DNA of 64,000 nucleotides, taken from the NCBI GenBank assembly GCA_945863875.1, contig CAMBBS010000019.1:19397-83396 (forward strand). Reading direction: 5' to 3'. Below the pieces are notes generated by a model. It was not told the DNA's origin. It ran no database searches and worked only from the letters and a program-made list of their open reading frames with translations. The stretch comes from Desulfopila aestuarii DSM 18488 (GTDB lineage: Bacteria > Desulfobacterota > Desulfobulbia > Desulfobulbales > Desulfocapsaceae). Position numbers and translations under genes: made by a program. Shown one piece after another: positions 24,717-35,148 of the stretch. The first letter of the stretch is position 1. Every line of letters starts with the position of its first letter.

Positions 24717-26414
24717 ATGGATTTTTCCATTCTTTTAGACCGAGCCAGAAACACCATCAGCACAGATCAGCTCCAAAGGAACCAGCTCCTCTGGATGCTG
24801 CTGCTGCGGACTATTCTCTATACCTTGCTGCTCGCTGTCAGCTATATCTTTCAGGGCTCAGAGTTTGATATAATCATAGTCCCGGCCAATTTGTTTATCC
24901 TGCTTCTCCTGGCAGTGTATCTGGCAACAATTTTTTCCGCTTTTTGGTTGCTGATTTACCAGGGGAGCCTGCGTAAATTCGGTTTTATCCAGACCCTCAT
25001 CGATACCTGCTTTGCCGCTCTTCTCGTCTTTTTCTCTGGATCTTCGAGCTCAATCTTCAGCTCGGTATTCTTTTTTCCCATTGTCGCCGGTGGGCTCATC
25101 CTGCCAAGGAAAGGGGGGCTGGTTGCCGCAGCCGCCGCCACGCTTTTATTCGGCGCACTTCTTTTTCTGGAAACCCACAGGCTCTACCCGGCGTATATAT
25201 TGGAATATGTCGCTTTCCCCTCGACCTCTTCCATGGCCAACCTCAACAATTTTGCCGTCCACGGTCTGACATTTTTTCTCGCGGCTATCCTGAGCGCCAT
25301 GTTCGGTAAACGCCTGCTGAAGACGGAAGATGCGCTCAACGATTCCCTCAAGAATTTCGATCGCTTAGCCGTCCTTTATAAGCAAATATTCGACAATATC
25401 TCCACCGGCATAGTCACTATCGACGAAGAAGGCATCATCACTTCAGCCAATGCGGCAGTTGATAAAATTGTCGGCCACAACAAGGCACTGGCATTGATCG
25501 GCAAAAAGTTGGCCACCGTTTTTCCCAACATAGAGCTTTCGGAAGAAAATCACCGGCTCACCACTGATTTTCAGAAAGATGATGGAACGAAAGTACGTCT
25601 TGGCTATGCCCACATGATTATTCAAGGTTCGGAGAATGAAAAGCAAGGCTCCACCAACCCGCACAAGATAATTACCCTGCGTGATATCAGCGAAATCGAA
25701 AAGCTCGAACAACAGGTTAGACAAACGGAAAAACTTGCCGCCATCGGTATGATGAGTGCCAGTATTGCCCATGATTTTCGCAACCCACTCGCTGCCATAT
25801 CAGGTTCTGCTCAGGTGTTGGCCAAAGAGTTCTCGGAGGAAGGGACGAAGAGTTACGCCAATTTTCAATTGACCAACATAATCCAGAGAGAATCAAACCG
25901 GCTGATTACAACTATTTCAGATTTCTTGAGATTCTCACGACCTGAACACTGTCATTGTAACTGGTTTTCACTGCGCAATTGTCTGGACGAAGTTCTGCAG
26001 GTCCTGAGAGCAGATCCAGTCTGGCCGGCAACAGCTCAGATCATTTTCGACTTTAACAGGACGCTTGATATATGGGCGGATGAGAAACAGATGTTTACGG
26101 TCTTCAATCATTTTATTCAAAACGGTCTGGCCTTTTGTCCGGCAGGCAATGAACGTATCACCATTACGGCCCATGAAACGAAAACCGCTCAGAACTACGA
26201 CGCGATTTTAGTTTCATTTCACGACAATGGAGCGGGAATCGCCGAGAACCAGATAGCCCAGCTATTCGAGCCGTTTTTTACAACCCGAACGGATGGGACC
26301 GGGCTGGGATTAGCGATCGTCAAACAGACCATAGATGAACATCATGGCACTGTTGTCGCGCAAAACGCTGAGACAGGGGGAGGACTGTTTACCATAACCA
26401 TTCCTCTACCCTGA
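24717..26414 (+). CDS. Membrane sensor histidine kinase, PilS-like
   Basis: 565 residues. The first about 190 residues form roughly six transmembrane helices, as in PilS. A PAS domain follows (about 215-320), then the H box SIAHDFRNPLAAISGSAQVL, N region FNHFIQNGLAFCP, G1 DNGAGIAE, F box FEPFFTTR and G2 GTGLGLA. The N box departs from NLxxNA (HFIQNGL), but the rest is intact. It lies 4 bp after its response regulator and is surely cotranscribed. PilS/PilR normally controls type IV pilin transcription through sigma-54; other targets are possible here because the regulon is not visible. Confidence 0.88.
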   Translation: MDFSILLDRARNTISTDQLQRNQLLWMLLLRTILYTLLLAVSYIFQGSEFDIIIVPANLFILLLLAVYLATIFSAFWLLIYQGSLRKFGFIQTLIDTCFAALLVFFSGSSSSIFSSVFFFPIVAGGLILPRKGGLVAAAAATLLFGALLFLETHRLYPAYILEYVAFPSTSSMANLNNFAVHGLTFFLAAILSAMFGKRLLKTEDALNDSLKNFDRLAVLYKQIFDNISTGIVTIDEEGIITSANAAVDKIVGHNKALALIGKKLATVFPNIELSEENHRLTTDFQKDDGTKVRLGYAHMIIQGSENEKQGSTNPHKIITLRDISEIEKLEQQVRQTEKLAAIGMMSASIAHDFRNPLAAISGSAQVLAKEFSEEGTKSYANFQLTNIIQRESNRLITTISDFLRFSRPEHCHCNWFSLRNCLDEVLQVLRADPVWPATAQIIFDFNRTLDIWADEKQMFTVFNHFIQNGLAFCPAGNERITITAHETKTAQNYDAILVSFHDNGAGIAENQIAQLFEPFFTTRTDGTGLGLAIVKQTIDEHHGTVVAQNAETGGGLFTITIPLP

Positions 26415-26552
26415 AAACCTCTGCTGTCGGCATGCAAATAGCATATAAACCGTGGTTACAAAAGGCCGTGGAATGTTCCCCGACAAGGCAGAGGCCGGCG
26501 TTCAAAATGGGCAAAAATGGCCGTCTCATTTGGTAAATGCCCCCCTTGGGAT

Positions 26553-27152
26553 TTATTCTTGCGGAGTGGGTTGCAGGAAAGGCGGTTCAGCACCAATTCG
26601 AAGCTGATCGGTTTCAAGATATACCGTGCCTGTTCCAGCCGCATCGACTGCCAGTATCTTGCCGCCGATCCATATTTTTTCTCCACGGGCCAGCTCGAGA
26701 AGCCGGGGATAGAGGCCCAGGTCGACAGCACTTTCCAGCACCACCCCAAAGCCATCTTCCGACACATCAAGCACGAGCTGCATCCGACCATCTGCGCCCG
26801 GTTGAAGGGCGAAAAAATAGGCTGGCCACAGCACGGGCATTTGGGCAATTTTTTCGTCAATGGCATCCGCATTGAGATTTCCCATGGCCGCCAGCTGCTC
26901 CAGGAGCTCCTCTGGCGAAGGCTTAAGAAAATAGGACGTCGTCGCGGCTACCGGCTTCGCCGGGCCTTGGCTTTTTTGCATTTGCGGAGGCTCGGTCTTG
27001 AGTTCGACGCGCACCGGCTCGGCTGCAGGCAGAGGCTCTGGCTCTCGTTTATTTTTCTGTAGGTATATTCCACCGATGATAAAAATGAGGAAAGCTATAC
27101 CTATTCCGACTAGAGCCGCTCTCTCTTTATACTTTTTTAATAATTCAATCAC
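26553..27152 (-). CDS. Membrane-anchored hypothetical protein
   Basis: 199 residues. One transmembrane helix (about 12-32, ALVGIGIAFLIFIIGGIYL) follows a short basic N-terminus. A Pro/Glu/Lys-rich linker (about 35-75) leads to a globular C-terminal region (about 78-199) with EKIWIGGKILAVDAAGTGTVYLETDQLRIG, an alternating strand pattern. It is not recognised as a known family. It is likely anchored in the inner membrane with its domain in the periplasm. It lies 76 bp upstream of murA's stop on the same strand and might be the last gene of that operon. Confidence 0.55.
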   Translation of the reverse strand: MIELLKKYKERAALVGIGIAFLIFIIGGIYLQKNKREPEPLPAAEPVRVELKTEPPQMQKSQGPAKPVAATTSYFLKPSPEELLEQLAAMGNLNADAIDEKIAQMPVLWPAYFFALQPGADGRMQLVLDVSEDGFGVVLESAVDLGLYPRLLELARGEKIWIGGKILAVDAAGTGTVYLETDQLRIGAEPPFLQPTPQE

Positions 27153-27228
27153 AGAAATAAGATCTTCCAGCGCATGTTTAAGGCGTTGTCCAGAGAAAAT
27201 TGTTTAACGTCAGTTAAACTGTACCGCA

Positions 27229-28509
27229 TTATTCCTGTTCTTTCCAGACTCTTGCCCCAAGCCCGGTAAGTTTATCAACTAAATTTTCATAGCCCCGTTC
27301 TAAATGATAGATACGCGAGATTTCCGTACGACCGGAGGCAGCCAGGCCGGCAATGACCAGCGAAGAACTGGCGCGAAGATCGGTGGCCATGACCTGTGCA
27401 CCGCTCAAACCGCTCATCCCCCGACCGGTGACAACGGCAAAGTGGCCATCAACTTTGATCCTGGCACCCATTCTATGCAATTCCGCCACGTGCATGAAAC
27501 GGTTTTCAAAGATCGTTTCGTTAATGACACAGGTGTCGGAACTCAGGGACATGAGGGCCATAAACTGTGCCTGCAAATCCGTCGGGTAGCCTGGATAGGG
27601 CATTGTCTTGATATCGACATTGCCCAGCCGTTGCTGTTTATCTTCCCGTTTTGGCCAGTCGAGGCTGATGGTCGACTCGGTTTCGCTAATCCTCAGTCCG
27701 ACATCACGAAGCTTTTCGAGAAGTGAAGGCAGATGGGCGGGGTTGCAGTTGGTCACGGTTCCAGCCCCTCCGGTTGCCGCAAGGGCAATAAGATAGGTGC
27801 CGGTTTCGATTCGATCGGGAATTATCGCACAATCTGCCGGCGAGAGAGAAGAGACGCCATGAACGGTTAATCTATCCGTGTCCCTGCCTTCAATGTTTGC
27901 CCCCATGCCATTCAACATGTCAACGAGATTACCGATCTCTGGTTCTTTTGCGGCATTTTTTAAAACCGTCGTCCCCTCGGCGAGAACCGATGCCATGAGG
28001 AGGTTTTCCGTACCGGTAACCGAAGGAATATCAAAGTAAATGACATCGCCGCGCATTGGTCCTTCGATAGCGGCATCGACATAGCCGCCCTCCAGTTTAC
28101 AGGTGACCCCTAAGCGTTCCAAGCCCATTATATGAAAATTAATTGGCCTCGCACCGATGGCGCAGCCCCCCGGCAGCGAAACCTTGGCCTTGCCGAACCT
28201 CGCCAGAAGTGGCCCTAGAACAAGCACCGACGCCCGCATTGTTTTTACCAGCTCATAAGGAGCCTCGGTATGGAGAATGTCCGTGGTATCCAAAACCAGC
28301 ACATTCCCGGTTCGTTCACTTTTTACGCCGAGATTTGCCAGAAGGCGTATAAAGGTGCGGGTATCACGCAAGTCAGGCATATTACGTAAAATATGTCTTC
28401 CTGGAGAGAGTAATGTTGCAGCCATGAGAGGCAGGGCTGCATTTTTCGCACCGCTGATTTTCACCTCACCGTACAGTGGCCTGCCACCTTCAATAATCAG
28501 TTTTTCCAT
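27229..28509 (-). CDS. murA: UDP-N-acetylglucosamine 1-carboxyvinyltransferase
   Basis: 426 residues, the normal length. MurA transfers enolpyruvate from PEP to UDP-GlcNAc, the first committed step of peptidoglycan synthesis, in the cytoplasm. It shows [16 protein letters not shown] near the start, the catalytic Cys loop [15 protein letters not shown] (about 115, target of fosfomycin when Cys) and [10 protein letters not shown] further on, typical of the EPSP-synthase-like inside-out barrel. GAGGA lies about 10 nt before the ATG. It follows prmC by 19 bp, so prfA-prmC-murA probably form one operon. Confidence 0.95.
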   Translation of the reverse strand: MEKLIIEGGRPLYGEVKISGAKNAALPLMAATLLSPGRHILRNMPDLRDTRTFIRLLANLGVKSERTGNVLVLDTTDILHTEAPYELVKTMRASVLVLGPLLARFGKAKVSLPGGCAIGARPINFHIMGLERLGVTCKLEGGYVDAAIEGPMRGDVIYFDIPSVTGTENLLMASVLAEGTTVLKNAAKEPEIGNLVDMLNGMGANIEGRDTDRLTVHGVSSLSPADCAIIPDRIETGTYLIALAATGGAGTVTNCNPAHLPSLLEKLRDVGLRISETESTISLDWPKREDKQQRLGNVDIKTMPYPGYPTDLQAQFMALMSLSSDTCVINETIFENRFMHVAELHRMGARIKVDGHFAVVTGRGMSGLSGAQVMATDLRASSSLVIAGLAASGRTEISRIYHLERGYENLVDKLTGLGARVWKEQE

Positions 28510-28528
28510 TGTCTAGAATATCCTCTTT

Positions 28529-29401
28529 TCATTGGGCCAGCCTGGCGTGGACAACCCGATCACGACCAGCATAATCGACAAGTATCTCAACCTGCTGAAA
28601 ACACGACCGACCTGCTCCATTTCTCAGAAACATTTTTTTGACCGCCTCACCCTGATCTGCCCCTATCTCGATAAAACAGTCCCCCCCCGGACAGAGAACC
28701 ATCGGTAATCCGTTACAGATTTCTGCTATACGTTCAAGTCCATCTCTTCCGCCATCAAGGGCCAGATGTGGTTCATAGGCCTCGACTTCCGGCATGAGAT
28801 TCTGCGCAAGGTCAACATCGCTCACATAGGGTGGATTGGAAACAATCAGGGAAAATTGGCCGTGGCCGGCAAAGGGGGAGAGAAGATCTCCCTGAACGAG
28901 TATCGGTACAACATCAAGATGATGCCTCTGGGCGTTTTTCCTGGTCATCTCCAGGGCCGCTCTGGAAATATCCGAGGCGAATATCGTCTTACCCGTCTCA
29001 AGGCTGAGCACGGTGGCAATCACGCCACTGCCGCAACAGAGATCAAGAATATATCCTTTTTGAAAATTTTCCGGATCGGTGAGAGCAAAAACGCGGTCGA
29101 GAAGAAATTCCGTCTCCGGCCGGGGAATAAGCACATCCGGACTGACGTAAAAGGGCAAAGACCAAAATTCTTGTTCACCAAGGATATAGGCGATTGGTTC
29201 TCGTTTTTTCCTGCGTAGAAGAAGCAGCCGATAGCTTTGCTGAATGTTCTGATCGACCTCGGCTTCACTTTCGAGGAAAATCTCCGTTCTCCTTTTTCCG
29301 GTACAGTGCTGCAGAAGAAGACGGGCATCAAGTGGCGCTTCCGGCACCCCGGCAGCGTGCAACTCCATCTCGCCGCAGTGAAGCAGTTCTCTCAACCGCA
29401 T
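28529..29401 (-). CDS. prmC: Peptide chain release factor N5-glutamine methyltransferase
   Basis: 290 residues. PrmC methylates the Gln of the GGQ motif in release factors 1 and 2. An N-terminal helical domain is followed by an SAM-dependent Rossmann domain: ILDLCCGSGVIAT (SAM loop, about 120), ASDISRAALEMT and the catalytic NPPY in IVSNPPYVSD (about 188). It lies 67 bp after prfA, its substrate's gene, the usual pairing. No clear ribosome site precedes the ATG. Confidence 0.95.
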   Translation of the reverse strand: MRLRELLHCGEMELHAAGVPEAPLDARLLLQHCTGKRRTEIFLESEAEVDQNIQQSYRLLLLRRKKREPIAYILGEQEFWSLPFYVSPDVLIPRPETEFLLDRVFALTDPENFQKGYILDLCCGSGVIATVLSLETGKTIFASDISRAALEMTRKNAQRHHLDVVPILVQGDLLSPFAGHGQFSLIVSNPPYVSDVDLAQNLMPEVEAYEPHLALDGGRDGLERIAEICNGLPMVLCPGGDCFIEIGADQGEAVKKMFLRNGAGRSCFQQVEILVDYAGRDRVVHARLAQ

Positions 29402-29468
29402 TGCATAGAGAGGTAATGAAGTTGCAGATCAGTCACCGGACGAAATATAAAATATTGCTGCATGGCAC

Positions 29469-30539
29469 TTATTGGATAGCCTTAAGTTTTTCGGCCTGAT
29501 CATGGGTAATCAGAGGGTAAATGACATCTTCAAGCTTGCCGCTGATTATAGCATCGAGCTTATACAGGGTGAGGTTTATGCGATGATCGGTCATTCGGCC
29601 CTGGGGAAAGTTGTAGGTGCGAATTCGCTGACTTCTATCACCACTGCCGATCTGGCTTTTTCGGCTCTCGGAAATTTTATCATGACGTTCCTGTTCCAGC
29701 TTATCCAGCAGACGGGCTCGAAGGACGGTCAAGGCTTTGGCCTTGTTTTTATGCTGCGACTTTTCATCCTGGCAAATAACCACCAGTCCACTGGGCAGAT
29801 GCGTTACCCGCACAGCCGAGTCGGTAGTATTTACCGACTGCCCCCCCGGACCGGAGGAGCGGAACACATCAAATTTCAGCTCATGCATGTCGATTTTCAG
29901 ATCCACTTCATCAGCTTCGGGCAAAATTGCCACGGTTACCGCCGAGGTGTGAATCCGCCCCTGTGTTTCCGTCTCAGGGACTCTTTGCACCCGATGGACG
30001 CCGCTCTCGTACTTCAGTTTTGAATAGACCTGCTCGCCGCTTATCAGGGCAATAATCTCCTTAAATCCCCCTATTCCAAGCGGATTTGAGCTCATGACCT
30101 CAACCTTCCAGCCCATTTCTTCGGCGAAACGGGAATACATGCGAAAGAGATCGCCGGCAAAGAGTGCCGCTTCGTCCCCCCCTGTACCGGCCCGAATTTC
30201 AAGAAAAGTATTTCTATCGTCATTGGGATCTTTTGGCAGGAGAATGATTTTCATCTCCTGGTCCAGTTTTTTTTCCTTGGCCGCCAGTTCTTCAAGCTCC
30301 GCTTTAGCCAGTTCTTTCAGCTCCTGATCTTCATCCTCATCATGGATGATTTTTCTATTATCTTCGATATCGCCCTGAACTTTCATATATTCCAAATATT
30401 TTTCGTTCAGTCTGGTCAGATTGGAATGTTCCCGGACAACTTTTTGATATTCCTTCTGATCACTTACCAGCTGAGGATCAGACAACCGGCCTTCCAGATG
30501 AGAAATTTTGTCTTCAAGATCAGCAAATTTTTCAAACAT
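29469..30539 (-). CDS. prfA: Peptide chain release factor 1
   Basis: 356 residues, full length. It terminates translation at UAA and UAG. It carries the GGQ peptidyl-hydrolysis loop ([18 protein letters not shown], about 230) and the codon-recognition tripeptide region [14 protein letters not shown], the PxT form of RF1 rather than the SPF of RF2. Because UGA is read by RF2, not RF1, this factor does not compete at the selenocysteine codon predicted at 8258. It is the first gene of the prfA-prmC-murA group. Confidence 0.96.
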   Translation of the reverse strand: MFEKFADLEDKISHLEGRLSDPQLVSDQKEYQKVVREHSNLTRLNEKYLEYMKVQGDIEDNRKIIHDEDEDQELKELAKAELEELAAKEKKLDQEMKIILLPKDPNDDRNTFLEIRAGTGGDEAALFAGDLFRMYSRFAEEMGWKVEVMSSNPLGIGGFKEIIALISGEQVYSKLKYESGVHRVQRVPETETQGRIHTSAVTVAILPEADEVDLKIDMHELKFDVFRSSGPGGQSVNTTDSAVRVTHLPSGLVVICQDEKSQHKNKAKALTVLRARLLDKLEQERHDKISESRKSQIGSGDRSQRIRTYNFPQGRMTDHRINLTLYKLDAIISGKLEDVIYPLITHDQAEKLKAIQ

Positions 30540-30654
30540 AGCGTTTAATCGGGGGAAGAAAGAAAAAAGTCCACAACCATGGCAAGCATCGTTGTGGACA
30601 GATGGGAAAATTCGGTAGTCGGGGATGGACTCCGACAGGGAAAAAATGTCGAAA

Positions 30655-30882
30655 TTAAGCCTTGTCCTTCTCTAACTTGGCATAATGATTTGCATAACGC
30701 TGCTTGAATTTTTCAATACGACCTGCGGAATCGATGAGTTTCTGCTTACCGGTGAAAAACGGGTGACAGGCAGAGCAGATCTCAACCTTCATCTCTTTCA
30801 TTACCGTCCCCAGCTCAACTTCATTGCCGCAGGCACAGGTTGCGGTAATTTTATGATATTCCGGATGTATACCTTCTTTCAT
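30655..30882 (-). CDS. rpmE: 50S ribosomal protein L31, zinc-binding type
   Basis: 75 residues. It is the C+ form with the four zinc ligands in TCACG and CSAC (about 16-40) and the signature [29 protein letters not shown] lies 10 nt before the ATG. It sits between rho and prfA on the same strand, a common order (rho-rpmE-prfA). Confidence 0.96.
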   Translation of the reverse strand: MKEGIHPEYHKITATCACGNEVELGTVMKEMKVEICSACHPFFTGKQKLIDSAGRIEKFKQRYANHYAKLEKDKA

Positions 30883-30998
30883 AGCTATTATTCCTCCAAC
30901 TCATCATGATGAGCGATAATCAATTTATAGTTTTGTTACGATGTTCTCAGGAAACAGGTTCGTTATATTACTCAAACAGCGGATTTTTTCAACATAAA

Positions 30999-31027
30999 TT
31001 GACAGGGCCTCAGCAATGCCCTGTCAA
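30999..31027 (-). terminator. Hairpin just downstream of rho
   Basis: TTGACAGGGC and GCCCTGTCAA form a perfect 10-bp stem with a 9-nt loop, 4 bp after the rho stop, followed on the minus strand by TTTATGTT. The T tail is short, so it may be a partial terminator or an mRNA-stabilising hairpin. Confidence 0.6.
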
Positions 31028-31031
31028 AAGA

Positions 31032-32282
31032 TCATGTGTTCATAGAGTCCAGGAAGTCTGCATTCGATTTCTGATGTTTCAACTTATCGACCAGAAAATC
31101 CATACAATCGGCAGGATTCATAGTATTGAGAAGCTTTCTGAGTATCCAGATCCGGTTGAGGGTGTCAGGCTTCATCAACAGCTCTTCCTTTCTGGTCCCG
31201 GAGCGCTTGAGATCGATCGCCGGGAAAATACGCTTGTCGGCCATTTTTCGATCAAGAACCAGCTCCATATTACCAGTTCCCTTGAATTCCTCAAAGATTA
31301 CTTCATCCATGCGGCTTCCTGTTTCGATAAGGGCGGTGGCCAGAATGGTCAGACTGCCCCCCTCTTCAATGTTTCTCGCCGCACCAAAGAAGCGTTTTGG
31401 TCTATGCAATGCATTGGCCTCGACTCCACCGGAAAGAATCTTGCCGCTGGCTGGCGTCACCGTATTATATGCTCTGGCCAGCCGGGTTATACTATCAAGG
31501 AGAATGACTACATCTTTTTGGTGTTCCACCAGCCTTTTCGCTTTTTCGATAACCATTTCGGCAACCTGAATATGGCGCTGGGGAGGTTCATCGAAGGTTG
31601 AACTGACCACCTCGGCAGTTTTGACACTCCGGGTCATTTCCGTTACCTCTTCCGGACGTTCATCAATGAGCAGAACGATGAGATACACCTCTTTGTGGTT
31701 TCTCACAATGGAATTGGCTATTTTCTGCATCAGCACGGTCTTACCGGTTCGGGGGGGAGCAACGATAAGTCCTCGCTGTCCCTTGCCTATCGGCGCAAAC
31801 AGATCCATGATTCTCATGGACATGTTATCCGGCTGCCATTCCAGATTGAAGGCTTCATTTGGATGAAGCGGCGTCAGATTGCCAAACAGTGTCTTCTGTT
31901 TAGCCGCATCCGGTGGATCGAAATTGACACTGTCAACCTTCAAGAGAGCAAAGTATCTCTCCCCTTCTTTTGGCGCTCGGACAAGTCCTTCAATGGTATC
32001 CCCGGTTCGAAGATTCAGTCGACGTATTTGTGAAGGAGAAACATAAATATCGTCAGGCCCCGGCAGATAGTTGTAATCCGGCGCTCGGAGAAAACCGAAA
32101 CCATCTGGTAGGATTTCCAGGACACCACTGCCACGCATTTTTCCGTCTTTGACAGACTGGGCTTTTAATATCGCAAAGATCAGTTCCTGTTTACGTAACG
32201 AACTGTACCCCTCGATCTTTAAAGAACGTGCTAGCTGTACCAATTCACCGATTTTCATCAGTTTGAGTTCCGCCAGATTCAT
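31032..32282 (-). CDS. rho: Transcription termination factor Rho
   Basis: 416 residues. It is a hexameric RNA-dependent ATPase helicase. The N-terminal helix bundle and cold-shock RNA-binding domain include [14 protein letters not shown] and [12 protein letters not shown]; the ATPase domain has Walker A APPRTGKT (about 178) and Walker [17 protein letters not shown], with the Q and R loops [28 protein letters not shown]. It has no N-terminal insertion. AGGAG lies 10 nt before the ATG. The 440 bp upstream have no gene and hold its leader. Confidence 0.97.
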   Translation of the reverse strand: MNLAELKLMKIGELVQLARSLKIEGYSSLRKQELIFAILKAQSVKDGKMRGSGVLEILPDGFGFLRAPDYNYLPGPDDIYVSPSQIRRLNLRTGDTIEGLVRAPKEGERYFALLKVDSVNFDPPDAAKQKTLFGNLTPLHPNEAFNLEWQPDNMSMRIMDLFAPIGKGQRGLIVAPPRTGKTVLMQKIANSIVRNHKEVYLIVLLIDERPEEVTEMTRSVKTAEVVSSTFDEPPQRHIQVAEMVIEKAKRLVEHQKDVVILLDSITRLARAYNTVTPASGKILSGGVEANALHRPKRFFGAARNIEEGGSLTILATALIETGSRMDEVIFEEFKGTGNMELVLDRKMADKRIFPAIDLKRSGTRKEELLMKPDTLNRIWILRKLLNTMNPADCMDFLVDKLKHQKSNADFLDSMNT

Positions 32283-32722
32283 TAATCTTCTTCTCCTTTG
32301 TGGGATTATTGGCAGGATATTCGGGATTTACCAATTGTAAGGCTCATCCTGCGGACGAGATGTACAATATTGCCGGTGTAGGTTATATTTTGTCTGTCAT
32401 GTCTGCGCATTGGGAAAATACCGAAGCCCAGTCAACAGCAAGTGAAATCATGGCTGGTTGTCAAGAAACTATTTTGAGCTTTTTCGTCGCTTAGATTAAA
32501 AAACAGAGTGGAAAAATGGCCAGATCTGTGGAGACTCCACACCAGATAAATCTGCAGATCTTCATGACACCATCGTCGGAACAATCTGTTCCAGGGTGAT
32601 TTTAACGGGATCCAAAGAAACGATTTAGCAATGAAAGGCATTTGAATTTCAAAATCATCGTCTCTTTTATACGTTTTCAGCTCTGTACTGTCAAGCTATT
32701 TAGGTCGATTATCATTGAATAA
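32283..32722 (-). other. 440-bp rho upstream region
   Basis: No gene is supported; a 69-codon minus-strand frame (32432-32641) lacks a ribosome site. rho in other bacteria is controlled by attenuation in a long leader, and this region could do the same, but no specific structure is shown. A short perfect inverted repeat at 32527 is listed separately. Confidence 0.4.
32527..32541. promoter_or_regulatory. 15-bp inverted repeat upstream of rho, possible operator
   Basis: TGTGGAG-A-CTCCACA is a perfect 7-bp inverted repeat about a single central base, 245 bp upstream of rho and 182 bp downstream of coaE. It may be an operator or a tight hairpin end. No matching consensus is known to me. Confidence 0.25.
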
Positions 32723-33325
32723 CTAGACTTTTGACTTTCTGGAAAGCTTTTTCGATAGCCAGGCGATCTGCTGCACCGTACTGACAAATGTGCCGGAATT
32801 GTCGATTATAAAATCGGCGTAATGCCGTTTTTTATCAATGGACATCTGACTCCGCATGATCTGCTTGATTTCCTCGACAGCCAATCCGTTTCGCGCCCTC
32901 ACCCTTTCTATACAAATTTTTTCAGGCACATAGACAACCACAGAGGCATCAAATTCATCCTGCCAGCCGACCTCGTAAAGTAAAGGAACCTCCACGACGA
33001 GGATTTTTCCGCGGCGCCTGCACTCTTTGCAATAAGAGGAGACTTCCCTCTGAACGAGTGGATGAAGAATCCTTTCCAGTTGAGTTCGGAGTTGTTCATC
33101 CTGAAAAACAGCCAGCCGCAGGGCCTGACGATCGATGGTGTTATCGCTCTGGTTGAACTTTTTACCGAAAGTTCGACGAAAGTCTTCAAACCCCTCGGTC
33201 CCAGGTAACATTTGCCGGCGGCACAGTTGATCTGTATCGAGCAGCTCGGTTTCGAGTGCCGCAGCAAGAATTTTTGATACAGTCGATTTCCCGGTTCCTA
33301 AACTACCGGTTACGGCAATATTCAC
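32723..33325 (-). CDS. coaE: Dephospho-CoA kinase
   Basis: About 200 residues. It catalyses the last step of coenzyme A synthesis. It has P-loop GSLGTGKST (about 8-16), LLDTDQLCRR and RVRARNGLAVEEIKQIMRSQM, the CoaE lid and substrate region, followed by YADFIIDNSG. The GTG at 33325 is chosen because GGGGGA precedes it and the protein then begins with MNIAVTGSLGTG. It starts 2 bp after the rluD stop, so it is translationally coupled to it. Confidence 0.93.
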   Translation of the reverse strand: MNIAVTGSLGTGKSTVSKILAAALETELLDTDQLCRRQMLPGTEGFEDFRRTFGKKFNQSDNTIDRQALRLAVFQDEQLRTQLERILHPLVQREVSSYCKECRRRGKILVVEVPLLYEVGWQDEFDASVVVYVPEKICIERVRARNGLAVEEIKQIMRSQMSIDKKRHYADFIIDNSGTFVSTVQQIAWLSKKLSRKSKV

Positions 33326-33327
33326 TT

Positions 33328-34302
33328 TTATTCCCCCACGGCATCGGACCACCCGAGGTCACGGAGGATCTGACGGAAATCCGGCCATAATCCGGCGCTT
33401 TTATCAATAAGAACCCCTGTAATCGGGTGATGAAAAATCAACCGCGACGCATGCAGAAGCTGCCGTGGAAAAAGGCTGTTGTCTTTTCCTGGGCCATATA
33501 CCTTATCGCCGACGACAGGACAACCGAGGTGGGCCATGTGAACCCTGATCTGATGCGTTCGGCCAGTCTCAATCACAATTTTCACCAGACTGTATCTGTT
33601 CTCCAAAACGTCGACAACCTGCCAGGAACTGACGGCATGTTTTCCTCCGGTAACCCGCACGGCCATTTTCTGGCGCTGCACCGGATGACGCCCGATTGAG
33701 GCGACAATTCGCCCGGTTTTCTCCTTGAGCACGCCATGAACCAGCGTCAGATATTCCTTCTGCAACCGTCGGTTTTTAAAGCCGTCCACCAGCAATTGAT
33801 GCACACTGTCGGTTTTGGCAATGACCATTATACCGGAGGTATCCTTGTCGAGCCGGTGGACGATGCCAGGCCGCAGTGTGTCTCCGGCATCGGCAATTGA
33901 TTGGCAATGATGCACCAGTCCGTTGACAAGAGTTCCATGATGGTTGCCGCTGCCAGGATGCACAACAAGTCCGGGAGGTTTTGACAGAAGCAGCAGTGCG
34001 TCGTCTTCATAGAGGATCGGGAAGTGAATTTTTTCAGGAAGAACATCGATCGCTGGTTTGCTTTCGATAGAACCGGTCAACGTCTCATCTTCTTTAAGAC
34101 GATAGCTGCTCTTTTTTTGTACATTATCAACGAAAATCAATCCGTTCCGGATTGAAGAAATGATCAGATTTCTGGATACTGCAGGAAGATAATGGGAAAG
34201 GAACTGATCCAGGCGCATCCCCGTCAGTCCAGCATCAATCGTCACCTGAAAATGGTCGCCCGACCTTCTGGATCTGCCCGGAGCTGCTTCTTTAGAATCC
34301 AT
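33328..34302 (-). CDS. rluD: RluD-family 23S rRNA pseudouridine synthase
   Basis: 324 residues. An N-terminal S4 RNA-binding domain (MRLDQFLSHYLPAVSRNLI ... GLIFVDN) is followed by the RluA/RluD catalytic domain with HRLDKDTSGIMVIAKT (catalytic Asp, about 148), TLVHGVL and GRTHQIRVHMAHLG. It isomerises uridines in 23S rRNA (helix 69 for RluD). The RluC, RluD and RluA subgroups are close; RluD is preferred by the S4 domain and length. It overlaps no gene but abuts coaE. Confidence 0.88.
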   Translation of the reverse strand: MDSKEAAPGRSRRSGDHFQVTIDAGLTGMRLDQFLSHYLPAVSRNLIISSIRNGLIFVDNVQKKSSYRLKEDETLTGSIESKPAIDVLPEKIHFPILYEDDALLLLSKPPGLVVHPGSGNHHGTLVNGLVHHCQSIADAGDTLRPGIVHRLDKDTSGIMVIAKTDSVHQLLVDGFKNRRLQKEYLTLVHGVLKEKTGRIVASIGRHPVQRQKMAVRVTGGKHAVSSWQVVDVLENRYSLVKIVIETGRTHQIRVHMAHLGCPVVGDKVYGPGKDNSLFPRQLLHASRLIFHHPITGVLIDKSAGLWPDFRQILRDLGWSDAVGE

Positions 34303-34355
34303 ACAATTGCGCCTGCAACGGCTGTCGTGGAAAAAACAGGGCGCGTGCTCTGTCG

Positions 34356-34835
34356 TTAGGAGAAAATAGCGTCAATGGTTTTGCTGACACTGGCTTCTTC
34401 TGTATTTTGCGCCAGAGACAATTCTTTGACAATAAGGTTTTTAGCCGTGTCCAGCATCTTTCTCTCACCATAACTCAGATCCTTGTCTACGCTGAGCAGA
34501 AAGAGATCACGAAGCACTATCGCCACCTCATGAACAGAGCCGGTTTTAATTTTTTCCATATAATCACGATAGCGCCGGTTCCATGTCTGCGTTCCTAACT
34601 CTACAGAACGGTCGGCAAGGATATCGAGAACATTTCGCACCTCACTTTTACCGACAATTGCCCGCAAACCAACATTTTTACTGCTGGCGGTGGGAATCAT
34701 GATCCTCATGCTGTTATCCAAAATCTCCAGGATATAGAATGATTGATCAATTCCTCCAATAGTTTTAGTTTCGACAGCTTTGATAACGCCAACGCCATGG
34801 GCCGGATAAACTGCCATATCACCTTCAGTAAACAC
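34356..34835 (-). CDS. carD: CarD-family transcriptional regulator
   Basis: 159 residues from the GTG at 34835, preceded by AAGGAG at 6 nt; the open frame extends 21 codons upstream without similarity. It has the N-terminal RNA-polymerase-interacting Tudor-like domain (EGDMAVYPAHGVGVIKAVE ... YILEI) and a helical C-terminal DNA-binding domain (WNRRYRDYMEKIKTGSVHEVAIVLRDL ... LSYGERKML). CarD binds the RNA polymerase beta subunit and stabilises open complexes, often on rRNA promoters. The gene is preceded by a direct-repeat pair. Confidence 0.92.
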   Translation of the reverse strand: MFTEGDMAVYPAHGVGVIKAVETKTIGGIDQSFYILEILDNSMRIMIPTASSKNVGLRAIVGKSEVRNVLDILADRSVELGTQTWNRRYRDYMEKIKTGSVHEVAIVLRDLFLLSVDKDLSYGERKMLDTAKNLIVKELSLAQNTEEASVSKTIDAIFS

Positions 34836-35148
34836 AGGTATCTCCTTTAAAAACAACGCCTTGCACAAGGCCGCAAAAGATAGACAAAAGAAGTACAAGA
34901 CACAACGCAGTTATTTGCCATACAAGGGGAAGCTTCGGATTATTAAAGGTATCTTGTTAAAGGTATCTTACTTTTATCCGGAATTTTGATATTTTGCTGC
35001 AGCGGATGTTCCTGTTTAGTAACCAAATTCGGACTTCAAGAAATGACTATAACACATTTCTCGCGCAATTACCGTACCTTTTTCATTTTGGACAGATAAT
35101 CGCCCCAGAGACCGCAGAAAGGCGAGAGAAACGCTAGGGAGGATACTT
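34836..35148 (-). other. 313-bp region between pth and carD
   Basis: No gene is seen. It holds the carD promoter region, including the 13-bp direct repeats at 34943. The part near pth (35040-35148) shows no clear terminator. Confidence 0.45.
34943..34969. repeat. Tandem 13-bp direct repeats upstream of carD
   Basis: TTAAAGGTATCTT occurs twice, separated by one G, 108-134 bp upstream of the carD start codon. On the coding strand this is AAGATACCTTTAA repeated at a 14-bp step. The spacing is close to one and a third helical turns. It may be a regulator site or a small tandem duplication. Confidence 0.5.
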
